Positions 21,235 to 31,935 are shown, counted from the stretch's first letter. The stretch is DNA of 64,000 nucleotides from Monodelphis domestica (GCF_027887165.1 NC_077227.1:64862607-64926606), one strand, 5' to 3'. Program-made: numbers and translations. The notes: generated by a model from the letters alone, not told the origin.

Positions 21235-21372
21235 CTTTAAATTCAAAAGGTTATAGCTGTGTGATCCTGGACAAGTCTCTTGACTCCCATTGCCTAGCCC
21301 TTACCACTCTTCTGCTTTGGAGTCAATACAAAGTATTGACTCCAAGATGGAAGGTAAGGGTTTTAAAAAAAA
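21235..21372 (+). mobile_element. MAR1 CORE-SINE, 3' half
   Basis: Reads 'agctgtgtgatcctggacaa', 'ttgcctagcccttaccactc', 'tattgactccaagatggaag', then 'gtaagggtttt' and an A run. The tRNA-like head is missing. Confidence 0.88.
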
Positions 21373-21454
21373 AATCAAAAGGTTGTCTCAGAGTGCCAAA
21401 AAGAGATACTGATTAATATTGAATTTCATCATTAGAAAGACACAGAAAGGCAGT

Positions 21455-21860
21455 GTGGTAAAGGCAAAGAGTGGTAAGTTTGTACTGAGAGGAGCTGAGT
21501 TCAGATTCTCACACCTGTATGACCTTAGGCAAGTTATTTTATCTTTCTGGGACTGGTTCCCAAATCTGTAAAATGAAGAATTTGGAGTATATTAGGGATT
21601 CTTAGTTTCTTTGATGTTATAGATCCCTTTGAGGTCTGGTAAAACCTATGGATCTCTCACAATAATGTTTTGAAAGGTATTCAATGAACTATATAGGATT
21701 ATAAGCAAAAATAATTATGCTGAAGTAATTATATATGTATATGTGGGTATATATGTATGTATAAATAAAATGAAGTTCTCGGTTCCCAGGTTAAGAATCA
21801 CTTGACTAGATGAGTTCTAAGATCCATTCTAGCTCTAAATTTATGATTCTATGGCAAAGC
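21455..21860 (+). mobile_element. MIR SINE split by a hAT-like element
   Basis: The left half ends with 'ctgtaaaatgaagaatttgg' near 21585. The right half resumes with 'gactagatgagttctaagat' at 21806, which is the normal MIR continuation. The hAT-like element fills the gap. Confidence 0.7.
21593..21805 (-). mobile_element. Nonautonomous hAT-like DNA transposon, copy 2
   Basis: Starts 'agggattcttagtttctttg' and ends 'cccaggttaagaatcact', giving imperfect inverted ends. The body matches copy 1 at 7299 ('aggattataagcaaaaataa'). A short ATATGT-rich expansion lies at 21734-21765. Confidence 0.65.
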
Positions 21861-21959
21861 AGAATATGAAAGAATTCACACTGATTTAATAAGGCTTAAC
21901 TCAGGTCACAAAAAGTAGGGTGGGGAGAGAACATGGTAGCATTTGTTAATACTTTAGTT

Positions 21960-22070
21960 TTAGTGGAAAAAGCTCTGGATTCGCAGTAAGGAGAAACCTG
22001 GTGTCAAGTCTCAATTCCAACACTTTATATCTGTGCGACTCTGCTTAAGTGAGTCACTTTCTTTATGTAA
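21960..22070 (+). mobile_element. MIR fragment
   Basis: 'aaaaagctctggattcgcag' and 'cgactctgcttaagtgagtc' follow MIR head and CORE order. Confidence 0.55.
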
Positions 22071-22074
22071 TCCC

Positions 22075-22460
22075 CTTCCTCAAACATCTTCAATGATTTC
22101 CTGCTGTCTCTAGGGATAAACAGCTCAGCTGGCATTCAATGAAAGCCTCCACAATTTGACTCATGCTTACCTTTCCCCTCTTCTTTCATTTCCCTTTCTG
22201 TTCTAGTCTGCTTCCCTATAGGTGACAGTCCATTGCTAACTTTGTATCATTCTTGGCTTCCTTCTATGAACTCCCAGAAGGCCCTTTTTTATTCCCCCAA
22301 TTAGCACACTAGCCCACTTGAAATTAATTTATTTTTATTTGTGTATAAGTTATGTTCCTTTATTAGGGTCTAATCTGGGGGGGGAACGAAGGAACTGCTC
22401 TATTTTCATGCCTCCCACCCCCAAACATAGCTGGCGCTTAATAATTTCTTGTTGAATTAT
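22075..22460 (+). mobile_element. L2 LINE 3' end
   Basis: From 'ttcaatgatttcctgctgtc' through 'aaagcctccacaatttgact' to 'tggcgcttaataatttcttg'. These match the L2 3' region in order, with a G run at 22377-22384. Confidence 0.75.
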
Positions 22461-23135
22461 ATTGAGCATCTAACTGATATAGAGGCAGGAAAGAGGGTTC
22501 CCCCCCCCCCCACATGTCATTTGAAGCTTCTTTGATCGACTTTGAGCAATGATGTATTTCTTGGTATGCAAATTAAGTGAGAGATCTCCCAAATATGAGG
22601 GCACGATGGGGACTTCTTGTACCATTGCTTCAGGCTCGTCACCAACAATGCCTAGGCAGCTCTCCCTGTAGTTATGTTTGGAGAGATCGGACCCAAATCT
22701 TGGTTGGCTGGTGTGGCGGGCCAAAAAAAAGGTTTGTATTTTTAGCACTAGGGTACAAGTCACCGCAAGAGGGGGTTAGAGTTGGACGTCGTCAGTAGTT
22801 CGGTGTGGTTTGATTCACATAGAAATCTTGGTTTGTGTGGGAGCTGTATTCTCCCCCAAAGATAATTACAGACCACAGGGAACTGAGACGCCTCTCCCCA
22901 AACCCCGCCCCCAGCCGTAGCCCTACTTCTCTTCAAGATGAAGTTGCCTAGCTCAACTAACTGGGAAGCTTTGTCCAGGCTGATTCTTGCGGCTCTGCAC
23001 CTAGGGGTTAGCCTTCATTTTGCCCCTTCTCTCCCCATGCCCTGGTCTCGTCTTGGAGGTGTGGAGAGGGGAAGGCGATGGAGGCTGCCCTTTGCTAACT
23101 GTTGAATAGTCTTAGACCGGGCCATGAGGCTGGGC
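22461..23135. other. Sequence upstream of the CpG island
   Basis: Composition rises in GC toward the right. A C run lies at 22500-22511 and a GC box CCCCGCCCCC at 22903-22912. No repeat or coding exon recognised. It may hold proximal regulatory sequence of the promoter that follows. Confidence 0.5.
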
Positions 23136-23350
23136 GGGTCCCAGGGATCAAGGTTCCTTCTCCCTCCCGCCCCACTTTTAAGTCCCCCCAATGAGTCAGC
23201 AAGCATTTATTAATCGCCGACTACATTCCAGGTACTGTGCGGGTTCTAGGGATCACAGTTCCCCCTCCCCATACTATTCACAGGCACACTTAAGCCCCCA
23301 AATCAATGGGCAAGCATTTATTAATCGCCGCCTACATGCCAGCCACTGTA
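23136..23350. repeat. Tandem duplication, two units of 105-110 bases, within L2-derived sequence
   Basis: Unit 1 (23136-23240) starts 'gggtcccagggatc'; unit 2 (23241-23350) starts 'gggttctagggatc'. The 19-base word 'aagcatttattaatcgccg' is identical at 23201-23219 and 23312-23330. The shared word is the reversed L2 3' terminus, so an L2 fragment was duplicated locally. Confidence 0.8.
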
Positions 23351-23520
23351 CTAAGCGCCGGGGATAGAAAGAAAGAAAAACAAAAGCACACAGTCCCGGC
23401 TCTCCACGAGCTCAGACGCTAACAGCAGAGACAGCCGGCGAACAAACAACGAGTATGTACAATCAAGATACAGACAGGGTAATGAGAGATGTCAGAGACG
23501 TCTGAGGAGGTACTCATTAC
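23196..23520 (-). mobile_element. L2 3' end, antisense, partly duplicated, on the CpG-island edge
   Basis: 'gcaagcatttattaatcgcc', 'ctaagcgccggggatagaaa', 'cacagtcccggctctccac' and 'gacagggtaatgaga' follow reversed L2. Several CpG sites are retained, unlike in the other L2 copies here, which suggests low germline methylation. Confidence 0.75.
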
Positions 23521-23845
23521 AAAAGGCCAGGCACAGCTCTCTACGCTCTTTCTACACCCAGCTCAGGCCCTCAAACAGCCGGCTCTCCCTTGCTAGCTGC
23601 GCTCCAGGAACACGCGTGGCACACAATGGAAGCCGGTGCTGCTTCAGTTCCAGAAGAAGTGGCGAGAGAGCTGGCGTGAGCCCCCAAAAGTGGCTGAGGA
23701 GGGGAGTGGAACGCGCGGGAGGAGGCGGCGAGGGAAAACTCCCCCGAACGGGAGCAGGGTGGGGCGCGCTGTGGGGGGGAGGCCGAGTAGCTCCCGGGTG
23801 GGCGCAGGTCCCTGCGCCGGCGGGGCTGGGCTGGGTGCAGGGACT

Positions 23846-23865
23846 GGGCGGGGCGCGGGGCGTGG
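23846..23865 (+). promoter_or_regulatory. GC boxes (Sp1/KLF-type)
   Basis: GGGCGGGG and GGGGCGTGG lie within 20 bases. Such boxes are typical of TATA-less CpG-island promoters. Confidence 0.55.
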
Positions 23866-23999
23866 TGGCGGGGTTCAGGGGCGGGCAAAGCAGCTTCGCA
23901 AGGAAGTTCCGCTCTACTCGGATAACAACAAGGGAGCCAGTCTTGGTGCTGTGGACATTAGGGTGTGCAAGAGAGCTGTCCGTCTTTTCATCCATCTAT

Positions 24000-24356
24000 C
24001 CATCCATCTGCAGTGAAGGAAGAGAGTAGCGCTCGAGGGGCCTGAAGAGCGCCCCGCCTCCCGTGCCTCCTTTCTCCACGACGCGCCTCACTCTGTGCTG
24101 TGCCCGGAGCAGAACGTTGATCGCACCTAGCCTAGCGCCTGGGCGGGTAGGCTGGCAGGCTCGCCTAGGCTTCTTCGTGAGCTCCCGGAGCTTGGGCTCC
24201 GCTTCAGTGTCCCCGCCTCTCCCCCGCCCACTTTTCGGATGCTTCGGGCACCCGGATGGATTGAGTGAGCCGAGCCCTCGCTACCTCCTCCTCCCGGCTT
24301 AACTTGCTCAAACTTCCTCAGCCGGGGCCAGAGCGCCGCCGCCGCCGCCCCCGCGG
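24000..24356 (+). other. Inferred first exon, probably noncoding
   Basis: The start is unknown; the left edge here is nominal. The right edge is set by the exon-intron boundary GCGG|GTGAGTAG. A GCC run at 24336-24350 lies just before it, a common 5' UTR feature. I see no ATG in a good context leading to a frame that stays open through the donor with a recognisable protein. A coding first exon cannot be excluded. Confidence 0.45.
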
Positions 24357-24364
24357 GTGAGTAG
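24357..24364 (+). other. Candidate 5' splice donor of intron 1
   Basis: GTGAGTAG after GCGG. It matches the donor consensus at positions +1 to +5 and lies within the CpG island. Confidence 0.55.
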
Positions 24365-24690
24365 TAGGGAGCCCCCAGCCAGTGCCTCCCACGGATTGGT
24401 TCTGTACGCGCCTCTGCCTGCCCCCCCTTCCAGCTCGGGCTCTCCTCCCCCCATTGTCTCCGGCCACCCCAGCCCCTCTCGGCCCCTGGATCCTCCTCCC
24501 CTTTCGCTTTCAGTCCTGGGCCTCCAACTTGTTCTCACGCTCTGGGGCGAGGAGGGCAGGCGGTTACACCGGCTGGCACACCGGTGGACAGCTTCATTGT
24601 GCACTGGTCTTCTCTCTGGGGACGGGTGTCCTCGCTGCTCGGACCCCGCCTTCCACCCGCCAGCTCCCCAGAGACTTCAGCTCCTTTCCC

Positions 24691-25894
24691 ATTCGTGCCC
24701 TACTCAAAAACAAGGTTTCATTTGCAGGGTGCCACCCTAGGGTCGGGAGGTGGGGAGGAAGAGGAAGAAAGATCAGGCCCTTGGGAAAGGCAAGTGAAGA
24801 CCAGGTCCTACAGACTTAATTCTGGCGAGTGCCCTGACTTGAGTTAAAAACCTTGTAAATGACCTCTGGGGTACGGGGCGGGGATGGGGGAGGGGGACAG
24901 GGTGTGTTTTTTTAAAGTTAGTGCGTTTTAAAAATGTATTTAAGAAGCACCAACTCCTTCACCCCCACCCCCACCCCACCCCTGGTTGCTATTTTATGCT
25001 CAAGCCAGTCAGCAAGCATTTAGTAAGCGTTTACTGTGTTCCATGCCCAGTTGGGAGATTTGAGATGCTACAGCTAGGGGTTAATATGGAAGCTGCCATA
25101 TGGAAATGGACAGAGGGAACAGGTTAGTTTTGTTGCTCGGAGGGAGAAACTCTAGTGAGTTAGCAGTTGAGCAGGTAAAAGTTTCACACGTACCACAGCT
25201 GGTTGGTGGGTATTTGAAAGCGGCAAGAGTTTTCATTTTAAAAAGTAAATTGAGGGAGACTAGTGAGAAATGGGTTTCTATGGGTAAAAACGTCCGATGG
25301 CCCTTTGGCTCTGAGGAACTTTGAAATCCCCATCCCAGTTCCAAAGTCCTTTAATTTTTTTGGCAAATCACCCCTTTGAGTTCTGACCCTGGCTGAGCTG
25401 ATTCCCCTTCTCTCCCCTTCCCCCCAGTTTGGTTCTCTGTTAATCCAATTCTTAAAGTTGAGAAAACGAGTTAGGAGAGGTTGACTGATTTGAGTCGGTT
25501 AATATTTGACCATTGGCTGATGAGTGATTTCTGGGTTGTATGACTGGTTGGTTTTTTTCCACCTCTTTCCACCCCAGCAGATTCCTCATTGAGAACCTTG
25601 TACCTCCCAAAGGGTGAGTGAGATCCTCTGGCATTTGTCAAATGGGTAAATGTGGACTTTCATGCAAGGAGGGACTTGAATCAATGGGACTCCATCCTGA
25701 AAACCTCATTGTCTCATTTGGGCTATAATTAATGGTGTGCTGTGAGCAGCCATGTTTGAAGGAGAGACACTAGCATCATAACCAAATATCCTTTGCAACT
25801 CCCTGCTCTTTGGCATTTTGTAGGGGTGGAGATATTGTTTCAAATTTTAAGTTCTCAGTGATTCAAGCTGCAATAATCATATTAGGTATCATTT
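24691..25894. other. Start of the inferred first intron
   Basis: Mostly unique. An L2 antisense scrap lies at 25005-25085 ('cagtcagcaagcatttagta'). A C-rich run lies at 24960-24981. No coding exon seen. Confidence 0.5.
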
Positions 25895-26095
25895 TGATAG
25901 CAACATTATTCATTATTAATTTGATTCTCACAATAACCATGAGAGAGATCCATTATTATCCACCTTTCTACAGATGAAGAAACTGAGGCCCAGGGAAAGT
26001 AAGTGACTTGTTCATGGCTCTGGAGCTAGTAAGTATGAGAGGACAGATTCAAACCTAGGTCTCTTTTAACTCCCAAGACCATATTGCCTCAAGTT
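25895..26095 (-). mobile_element. MIR SINE, antisense
   Basis: 'ttgattctcacaataaccat', 'agatgaagaaactgaggccc' and 'gattcaaacctaggtctctt' in reversed MIR order. Confidence 0.85.
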
Positions 26096-27699
26096 TTACT
26101 CTTTCTCTGGTTGTGCTTTTGAGGTTTTTGCATTTAATGATTGGGGTGTGCAAATGTATTTATATAGTTGACTGGGATTTGTGCTTAGCAAAAGCTCACC
26201 AATGAGTTAGTTGTTTTTTTTTTAACTTCCTCTCTTGGTTGCATTTCACTAGGGCAGTAGTTGGGGTTGTCAGGGGTTATGAAGCCAGCCAAATTTATGC
26301 ACAGGTTATCCGCTTTGGGGCTCCATGTGGCAGCTAGCTCTTCCACTTGGATAGAAGGAAGCAGAGAAGTGTTCAGAAAGATAAGACTTTGTTTACCATA
26401 AAGGTGGCTTTGGAGACAGTTGGGACCTATTGCTTCTGAGGGCATGAGTGAGTTTGTTTTTATTGGGAGAGTAACAATGTTGGCTAAGAGCGTTTACAAA
26501 AACCATCCAAAACAGATACATGTATCACTGTTCCCTTGTTTTTAAAGAGAACCATTTGTATGTGTATTTATAGCATTTGATTTTGGCAATGGGAGAACTG
26601 GTGTGTGTGAAGATAATTGAATGTTAAACCATCTGGACTGTGTTTGGGGCAAATTGTACCTTCAGTGGATTCTGCAGCTGAATATGTCCCTTCCTTTTCT
26701 GACCCCAACATATCTAGTGTGCAGAACCAGAAGAACTTGTGAAAGCCTAAAAAGCAGTTTGGCCCCCCAGCCTTCTCTCTGTAACCTCCAAGCAAGAGGA
26801 AGTAAGAGTAATCACTGTACTCCCGCCTGTCTCCCAGCCCCCCATCCCCTTTTGTATTATGGGGAATGCAAACCCAGCAATTTAGCTGGAGGAAAAGAAC
26901 ATGCAGATGTGTCAGTATTTTATGTTTCGGGTTTTTTTCCTTGAGTCCAGATGGGGTATAGTTTTTTTGGGGGGGAGGGTATTGTTTTTTAAGATTTCAC
27001 ACTTAAATATGTTAGAGACAAGGATTTCATTTGTACTCCCAGACTTCTATACTGGTAACCATGCGTTGTGGTTCCAAGTTCTCTTTTCTAATGGGGAATC
27101 CAAAATTCAAGATCCTGAGTTCTCAATTTCAAGAGTTTTCAGGCATCAGGGTGACTGCTGATTTGAAATCTGCCTTTTAGGGGTCAGGTGGGAAGGTAAG
27201 AGGGAAGCTTCCATAACTTAAGATTCAATGAGTTTTTCAGAAGTAACCCCAATGATTTCACTACTATTGGATTCTGTAGATGTAGGAAGTGAACATTCTC
27301 TGGTCTCTTGAGCTCTAAAGTTTTATGATTATGAGATCCTGAGCTTTTCTGTTTTCAGAAAGATGCAGACTTGAATATGTGGGAATATGTGGGAATATGG
27401 GACATTGATTTAAATGGATAGGAAAGCATTTTGAAAAGTGCTGTATAGATACATAGTGATATCATCAGAGGACAAAGAGAAATCCATTAGGATGTTTTCT
27501 TGGCCTTTTATTTCTTGAGTCATTCTCCATTCTAGAACTGGGGAGACTTAAGGGGTTTTTGGGGGGAGGGTGGAATAGGGAGAAACCGTTAATTACCTTT
27601 AACTATTGTTGGCCCCTCAATATTGGCCAAACTCAATTCCAATTGGATATCACTGTTACATGGAGAATTTTCTTTGTAAATAATACTGATATGTTTAGG
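26096..27699. other. Repeat-poor intronic block
   Basis: About 1.6 kb in which I recognise no interspersed repeat. Frames up to 107 residues occur but lack features. It could contain intronic regulatory DNA, which only cross-species alignment could show. Confidence 0.5.
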
Positions 27700-27845
27700 T
27701 TATTGAAGTGGCTATGGGGTAGTGGGATGGCTGGAGGGGTCCCCTTTGCTATCAGTGGGATCAAATCCTGCTTTGGACACATACTGGGTATGTGACCCTG
27801 GATAAGTCACTTCAACTCTATGTGTCCTAGGCCAGAGGTATCAAA
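27700..27845 (+). mobile_element. MIR/THER fragment
   Basis: 'gtgggatcaaatcctgcttt' and 'gtgaccctggataagtcact' mark the CORE of a MIR-type SINE. Confidence 0.65.
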
Positions 27846-28064
27846 CAGGAGCTGTCAGAACTAGGTTAAAATTTAATTGGGAAATATTCAAGGAATAAAA
27901 ATACAATAAAAAGAAGATAATGTTAATAGGTGGCTTTCTAAGTGAGGATGTGCCTTCTGGGCAGATACTAAGAGGTTCTCTGAGACTCAAATCAACTATT
28001 TTCTTGCTTAGGTTGCCATTAATTATCCTAAAAGAGGGATCTTGCTTTCCTTTGCTCACTTCTT

Positions 28065-28235
28065 CCTCTCTTTAAACTACTTGAAGGTGGGTTCAGTGTC
28101 TGTAACTTCTATTTCCTCCCCACCCACTCTTTCCTCACCGGTTTGCAGTTAGCAGTTTGGCTTCCACCTTCATCACTGCTGACACTGTTCTCTCAAAGTT
28201 CACCAGAGACCTTTTAACTAGACATTCAGTTTATT
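28065..28235 (+). mobile_element. L2 LINE fragment from the coding region
   Basis: 'aaactacttgaaggtgggtt', 'cacccactctttcctcacc', 'tttggcttccaccttcatca' and 'ctctcaaagttcaccagaga' correspond to the L2 reverse-transcriptase region that reads roughly SGFRPHHSTETAL.KVTNDL. It carries a stop in that frame. Confidence 0.6.
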
Positions 28236-28389
28236 GAGAGTTGTTATGAGGAAGTCAGCATTCGAGGCTGATGGTAGAAAGGTGGAAAAATGTATCCTTC
28301 ATATCCTTAAGGACTCACCAGTCAGTGGGATGGAGAAAAAAAGTAAGACACAATTAATTGTGATAAAAGGTTCGTGACTTAGAGAGGGA

Positions 28390-28560
28390 AGACAGTATTA
28401 TTAGGTTTAGAGCCAGAGGACCTGTATTTGAATCCTGGATCTCCCACTTGGTCCCCGTGTGGCTCTGTATTAGTCACTCAGCTTTTTTGGCCTCAGTTTC
28501 CTTATGTGTAAAACAGGGGGTTGAACTTGATGATCTTTGACTTAGCAGATCTAAATCTGT
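28390..28560 (+). mobile_element. MIR SINE
   Basis: 'gaggacctgtatttgaatcc', 'gtattagtcactcagctttt' and 'cctcagtttccttatgtgta' in MIR order. Confidence 0.8.
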
Positions 28561-28914
28561 GGAGGTTGTAGGTTCCAGGATAGAACTTATTAATCAATCT
28601 AGGAGACTGGTACAAAGATCATTGAAGTATTACATTAGAAAACCGAAGAGGGACAGAGCCCTGGCAATAAATGGCTTCTTTTGGGAACTAATTCACTGGG
28701 AACCTGAGGGAGGGAAGTGGAGGTTGAGGAACCTGTGAAAGTACTAGCCTGACTCCCTGAAGAAGCTATAGAGGAATCTTTAAAGCCTGGGTAGGAAGGA
28801 ATATTCTGAAGGAAAGTATTCTTTTGTCTGTTGTGCTGTGAATTAAGACAAAGGTCTTGGTTAGAAGTCTGTGGACATACCTTTGGATTGGGCAATTAAG
28901 ATGTCTTTGGAGGG
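28561..28914. other. Intronic sequence, nothing recognised
   Basis: A minus-strand frame of 86 residues at 28635-28895 has no domain, and I treat it as chance. Confidence 0.45.
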
Positions 28915-29075
28915 CCAGCTAGGTGGCCCAGTGCAGACTGGAAGTCCTGGGTTCAAAAGTGATCTCAGATACTTCCTAGCTGTGTGACCCTGGGCAAGTC
29001 ACTTAGCCCCTATTGCCTAACCCGTACTACTCTTCTGCCTTGGAATCAGCACTTTAATATGGATTTTAAAACAAA
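28915..29075 (+). mobile_element. MAR1 CORE-SINE, sense
   Basis: The head 'gggccagctaggtggcccag' is followed by 'agctgtgtgaccctgggcaa' and the RTE-type tail 'ctactcttctgccttggaat'. It is the only sense-strand MAR1 in the inferred transcription unit. An imperfect repeat of 'atctttgg' on both sides may be its target duplication. Confidence 0.88.
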
Positions 29076-29304
29076 AGGGAAGGGCAAAAACCAAAACATC
29101 TTTGGTGATCTTGATGAAAGCTAGAGTGCTGGGGATAATTGATGGAAGACAAATCTCAGTAATAGTTGCTGAGGAAATGGAGACCACAGGTATTGGCAAA
29201 CCTCCTAAGAAGGGTTAGAGAGATGCAATTAATAGCTCGAAGGGGTAGGAAGATAACTCCTAACTAATAACCAAATCTTGTGTTCTTTTTGTTAGTCTCA
29301 TTCT

Positions 29305-29430
29305 CAGTTCAATCCAGGAGGCATTTCTGAAATGCCTACTATGTGTTGGGTACTGGCTGTGCTCTGGGGATAAAAGGCAATACCAAAAAGCCTTTTCTTG
29401 CCCATAGAGCTTACATTCTGAAGGAGAGGG
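29305..29430 (-). mobile_element. L2 3' end, antisense
   Basis: 'gcctactatgtgttgggtac', 'ctctggggataaaaggcaat' and 'atagagcttacattctgaag' are reversed L2 terminal blocks. Confidence 0.75.
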
Positions 29431-29637
29431 GTGATACTGAGATATAGCATTCTCTTTTGCTGCTTTGTCTTCTGTAACACTTTCTCCTTTGACTTCAGAG
29501 ATGCCATACTCTTTCTTGAGTCTTATCCTTACTGCTCCCTTTTTTTATATACAAAGTTCAATGCTTCTCCTTTTCCAGAACCTATGAAGCAGATATTTCA
29601 AGGCTGCAATGAGGTGTTCATATGGGACCATATTTTA

Positions 29638-29817
29638 TTTTTTGGAAAATTTTATTTAATTAGAGTATTTTTCCACGGTTACAAGAATCATGTTCTTTCC
29701 CTCCCCTTCCCTTGCCCCCTCCCACAACTGACACATAATTCCACTGGGTTTTACATGTGTCCTTGATCAAGACCTATTTCCATATTATTGATATTTGCAC
29801 CAGGGTGATCATTTAGA
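29638..29817 (-). mobile_element. Short L1 3' end, antisense, with perfect 14-base target duplication
   Basis: 'ttccacggttacaagaatca' and 'aattccactgggttttacat' are reversed L1 3' UTR. GGGACCATATTTTA flanks it at 29624-29637 and 29818-29831. A severely 5'-truncated copy. Confidence 0.9.
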
Positions 29818-29904
29818 GGGACCATATTTTAGAGAGAACATTTCTAAGGTAGAAGACAAGCAGAGGACCACCCCACCCCATGATTTGGAGCTCTGTCATG
29901 CCAT

Positions 29905-30060
29905 GTGAAGATAACTATTAAAAATAATATTATCTCCTTTGATTTTTTTTCTCACAAGAGCCTTGGCAAACAGATGATATTATTACTTCCATTTTACAGA
30001 TAAGGAAAATGAGGCATGGAGAAGTTAAATTATTTGCCCAAGGACATAACCTTTATTAAA
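29905..30060 (-). mobile_element. MIR SINE, antisense
   Basis: 'ccattttacagataaggaaa' and 'agttaaattatttgcccaag' in reversed MIR order. Confidence 0.75.
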
Positions 30061-30079
30061 TGTTGAGAGAAGCAACTTA

Positions 30080-30330
30080 CTTAGATGGTGCCTAGAAGGC
30101 TGAGCCTAAAGTCAGGAAGAATTGAGTTGAAATTTTGCCTCAGACACTTATCAACTGGTTGATCCTGGAAAAGTTTCTTAACCCCTATCTGTCTCCAGTT
30201 TCCTCAGCTGTAAAATGGGAATAATAATACCTTCTATCTTGTAGGATTGTTGTGAAGGTCAAATATAGTTATATTTGTAAAATACTTCGAACAGGGCCTG
30301 TCATATATTAGGCACAATAATGCTCACTAT
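30080..30330 (+). mobile_element. MIR/THER SINE
   Basis: 'cctaaagtcaggaagaattg', 'gtttcctcagctgtaaaatg', 'attgttgtgaaggtcaaata' and 'acagggcctgtcatatatta' give a nearly complete MIR. Confidence 0.85.
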
Positions 30331-30344
30331 TATTTTTCTTCTTC

Positions 30345-30670
30345 ATTTGCCATGGGTTAGAGCAGACACAGGGGACATCATAACTTATTTCAAATACTGA
30401 AAGGCTGCCATGTGGAAAAAAAGTTATATTTCTTCTGCTTGTCCCTAGAAGGCAGGCTGGAATCAATGAATAGAGGTGAGGTTGCAGATTTAGGTTCAAT
30501 CTATGAAATAAATGGAAGTATCCAAAGGTGGAATGAGTTGCCTTGGGGAGGTGGTGGGTTCCTAGTCTCTGGAGGTTCTTAGGCAAAGGGTAGTTGGTCA
30601 CTTGTTGGGCACTGTGGAGGAGATTTCCTGTTAAAGTACTGTTTGGTCTTGATGACCTCCAATATCCCAT
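30345..30670 (+). mobile_element. L3/CR1 LINE 3' end
   Basis: 'aaggctgccatgtggaaaaa', 'ccctagaaggcaggctggaa', 'tccaaaggtggaatgagttg', 'gtggtgggttcctagtctct' and 'gatgacctccaatatcccat' follow the 3' region of mammalian L3, a CR1-clade LINE. Confidence 0.8.
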
Positions 30671-30934
30671 TGGAATGGGATAATCTGAGCTCACAATGCC
30701 TACTGTGCTTGGACATCCCACACTGGAGAACTGAGCTCCTCTTACTTATCGTCCACCGGTTTTATTTTCTGGCCAGAGTACAACCATTTACTCACTTATC
30801 CATGCTCCAGACCTTGGTGGTAATTTTTACTGCTCTGTCTTCTTTACTTAGAGACTGGTAGAAAATACTCTTCTTTTTGCCTCCTCAGTATCTCTTGTAT
30901 CTATCCAACCCTCAAGTTCCTTTGTCTTTTTTTA

Positions 30935-31120
30935 AATCCTTATCTGTCAGGATCAATATCAATTCTAAGACATAAGAATGTTAAAGGTTAGGCTATTGGG
31001 GTTAATTGGCTTGCTCAGGGTCACACAACTAGGATATAACTTAGGTCAAATTTGAACCCAGGTCCTCTCAACTCCAGACCCAGAAGTCTAGCCCTGGAAG
31101 CACCACTGTGCTGCCTAGCT
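30935..31120 (-). mobile_element. MAR1 CORE-SINE, antisense
   Basis: Tail 'aaatccttatctgtcaggat', CORE 'gcttgctcagggtcacacaa', head 'gcaccactgtgctgcctagc'. More diverged than the copies at 47399 and 52991. Confidence 0.85.
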
Positions 31121-31239
31121 TTGCCTCAATTCTTTTCTATTGTACCATACTCATTAACATCTTCCATTTCTAAATCCTATGAAACCAAGAGTCACTGATC
31201 ACCAGCTTCTTTTCCTAGAATATTGCAATAATCTCTTAA

Positions 31240-31430
31240 TAGTTTTTAAAAATAATCTTTATTGACATTTTCTGTGCCTTATGCCATCATAGTATCCCAT
31301 GCAACTTTCTTCATCTCCTTCCCTAAGAGCCATCTCGAAGGACAAAGTATTTTTGTTTTTTAAAGAGGAAAGAGTCAGCACAACTGACGGATACATTTAG
31401 AAAGTCTCTCCTCTTCCTATCAGGTTTTTC
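31240..31430 (-). mobile_element. L1-like 3' UTR piece inside L2, antisense
   Basis: 'tattgacattttctgtgcct', 'aaagagtcagcacaactgac' and 'gatacatttagaaagtctct' resemble a second type of marsupial L1 3' end. The family call is tentative. Confidence 0.45.
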
Positions 31431-31689
31431 TGACTCAACTCTCTTCTTTGCAATCCAATGGTTATGATGATAATTTTAGTTCAATATAGATCTCGTCATG
31501 CCCTTGCCTCCGACAATCTTCAGCAACTTCCCCAAATTGAATCCAATTAAGAAGTCTTTGTTTACTATTTTATTTAGGTCCCTTTACAATCAGAGTCCAC
31601 TATGCCTTTTGGACCTTATTTTAAATTATCTTCCACTTTTCTCTTACTTGCTGTCATATAATTACTGCTTCAGCCAAGCTGGATTCTTC

Positions 31690-31935
31690 CATGTAGGTGG
31701 CACAGTGGCTAGAGCCATGGGCTTGGAGTCAGAAAAACCTGAGCTTAAATCCTGACTCCTGCACTTGCTGGTTTGCTGGTATCTTAAGCACATCAATCTT
31801 TGTCTTGACTCTGTCTCATTGCCTAGAAAATGGGGATAATACTAGTACTTATGTCACAGTGGTATTGTGATATCAAATGAGAAAGATAATATAATAAAGG
31901 CTTTGCAAACGTTTCAGCATTTAATAAATATTAGC
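31690..31935 (+). mobile_element. MIR/THER SINE inside L2
   Basis: The head 'gtaggtggcacagtggctag' and 'gggcttggagtcagaaaaac' begin at 31694. It ends with 'aaaggctttgcaaacgtttc' and an AATAAATA-type tail. Confidence 0.8.

Larger units (their letters stand above)
23380..24690 (+). promoter_or_regulatory. CpG island, inferred promoter of an unidentified plus-strand gene
   Basis: The only CpG-dense region in the window, densest at about 23600-24600. GC boxes are present (GGGCGGGG at 23846, GGGGCGTGG at 23857), and no TATA box sits at a convincing place. The island ends downstream of a strong 5' splice site at 24357, which suggests transcription to the right. The open frames of 98-147 residues on both strands are GC-rich chance frames rich in P, R, G and S, with no recognised domain. 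Divergent transcription to the left is possible but not shown. I could not match the 5' UTR to a known gene. Confidence 0.75.

Noticed and set aside
23552-24819. Several frames of 98-147 residues on both strands across the CpG island
   Set aside because: GC-rich sequence has few stops. The frames overlap each other on both strands, are rich in P, R, G and S, and show no domain or splice logic.
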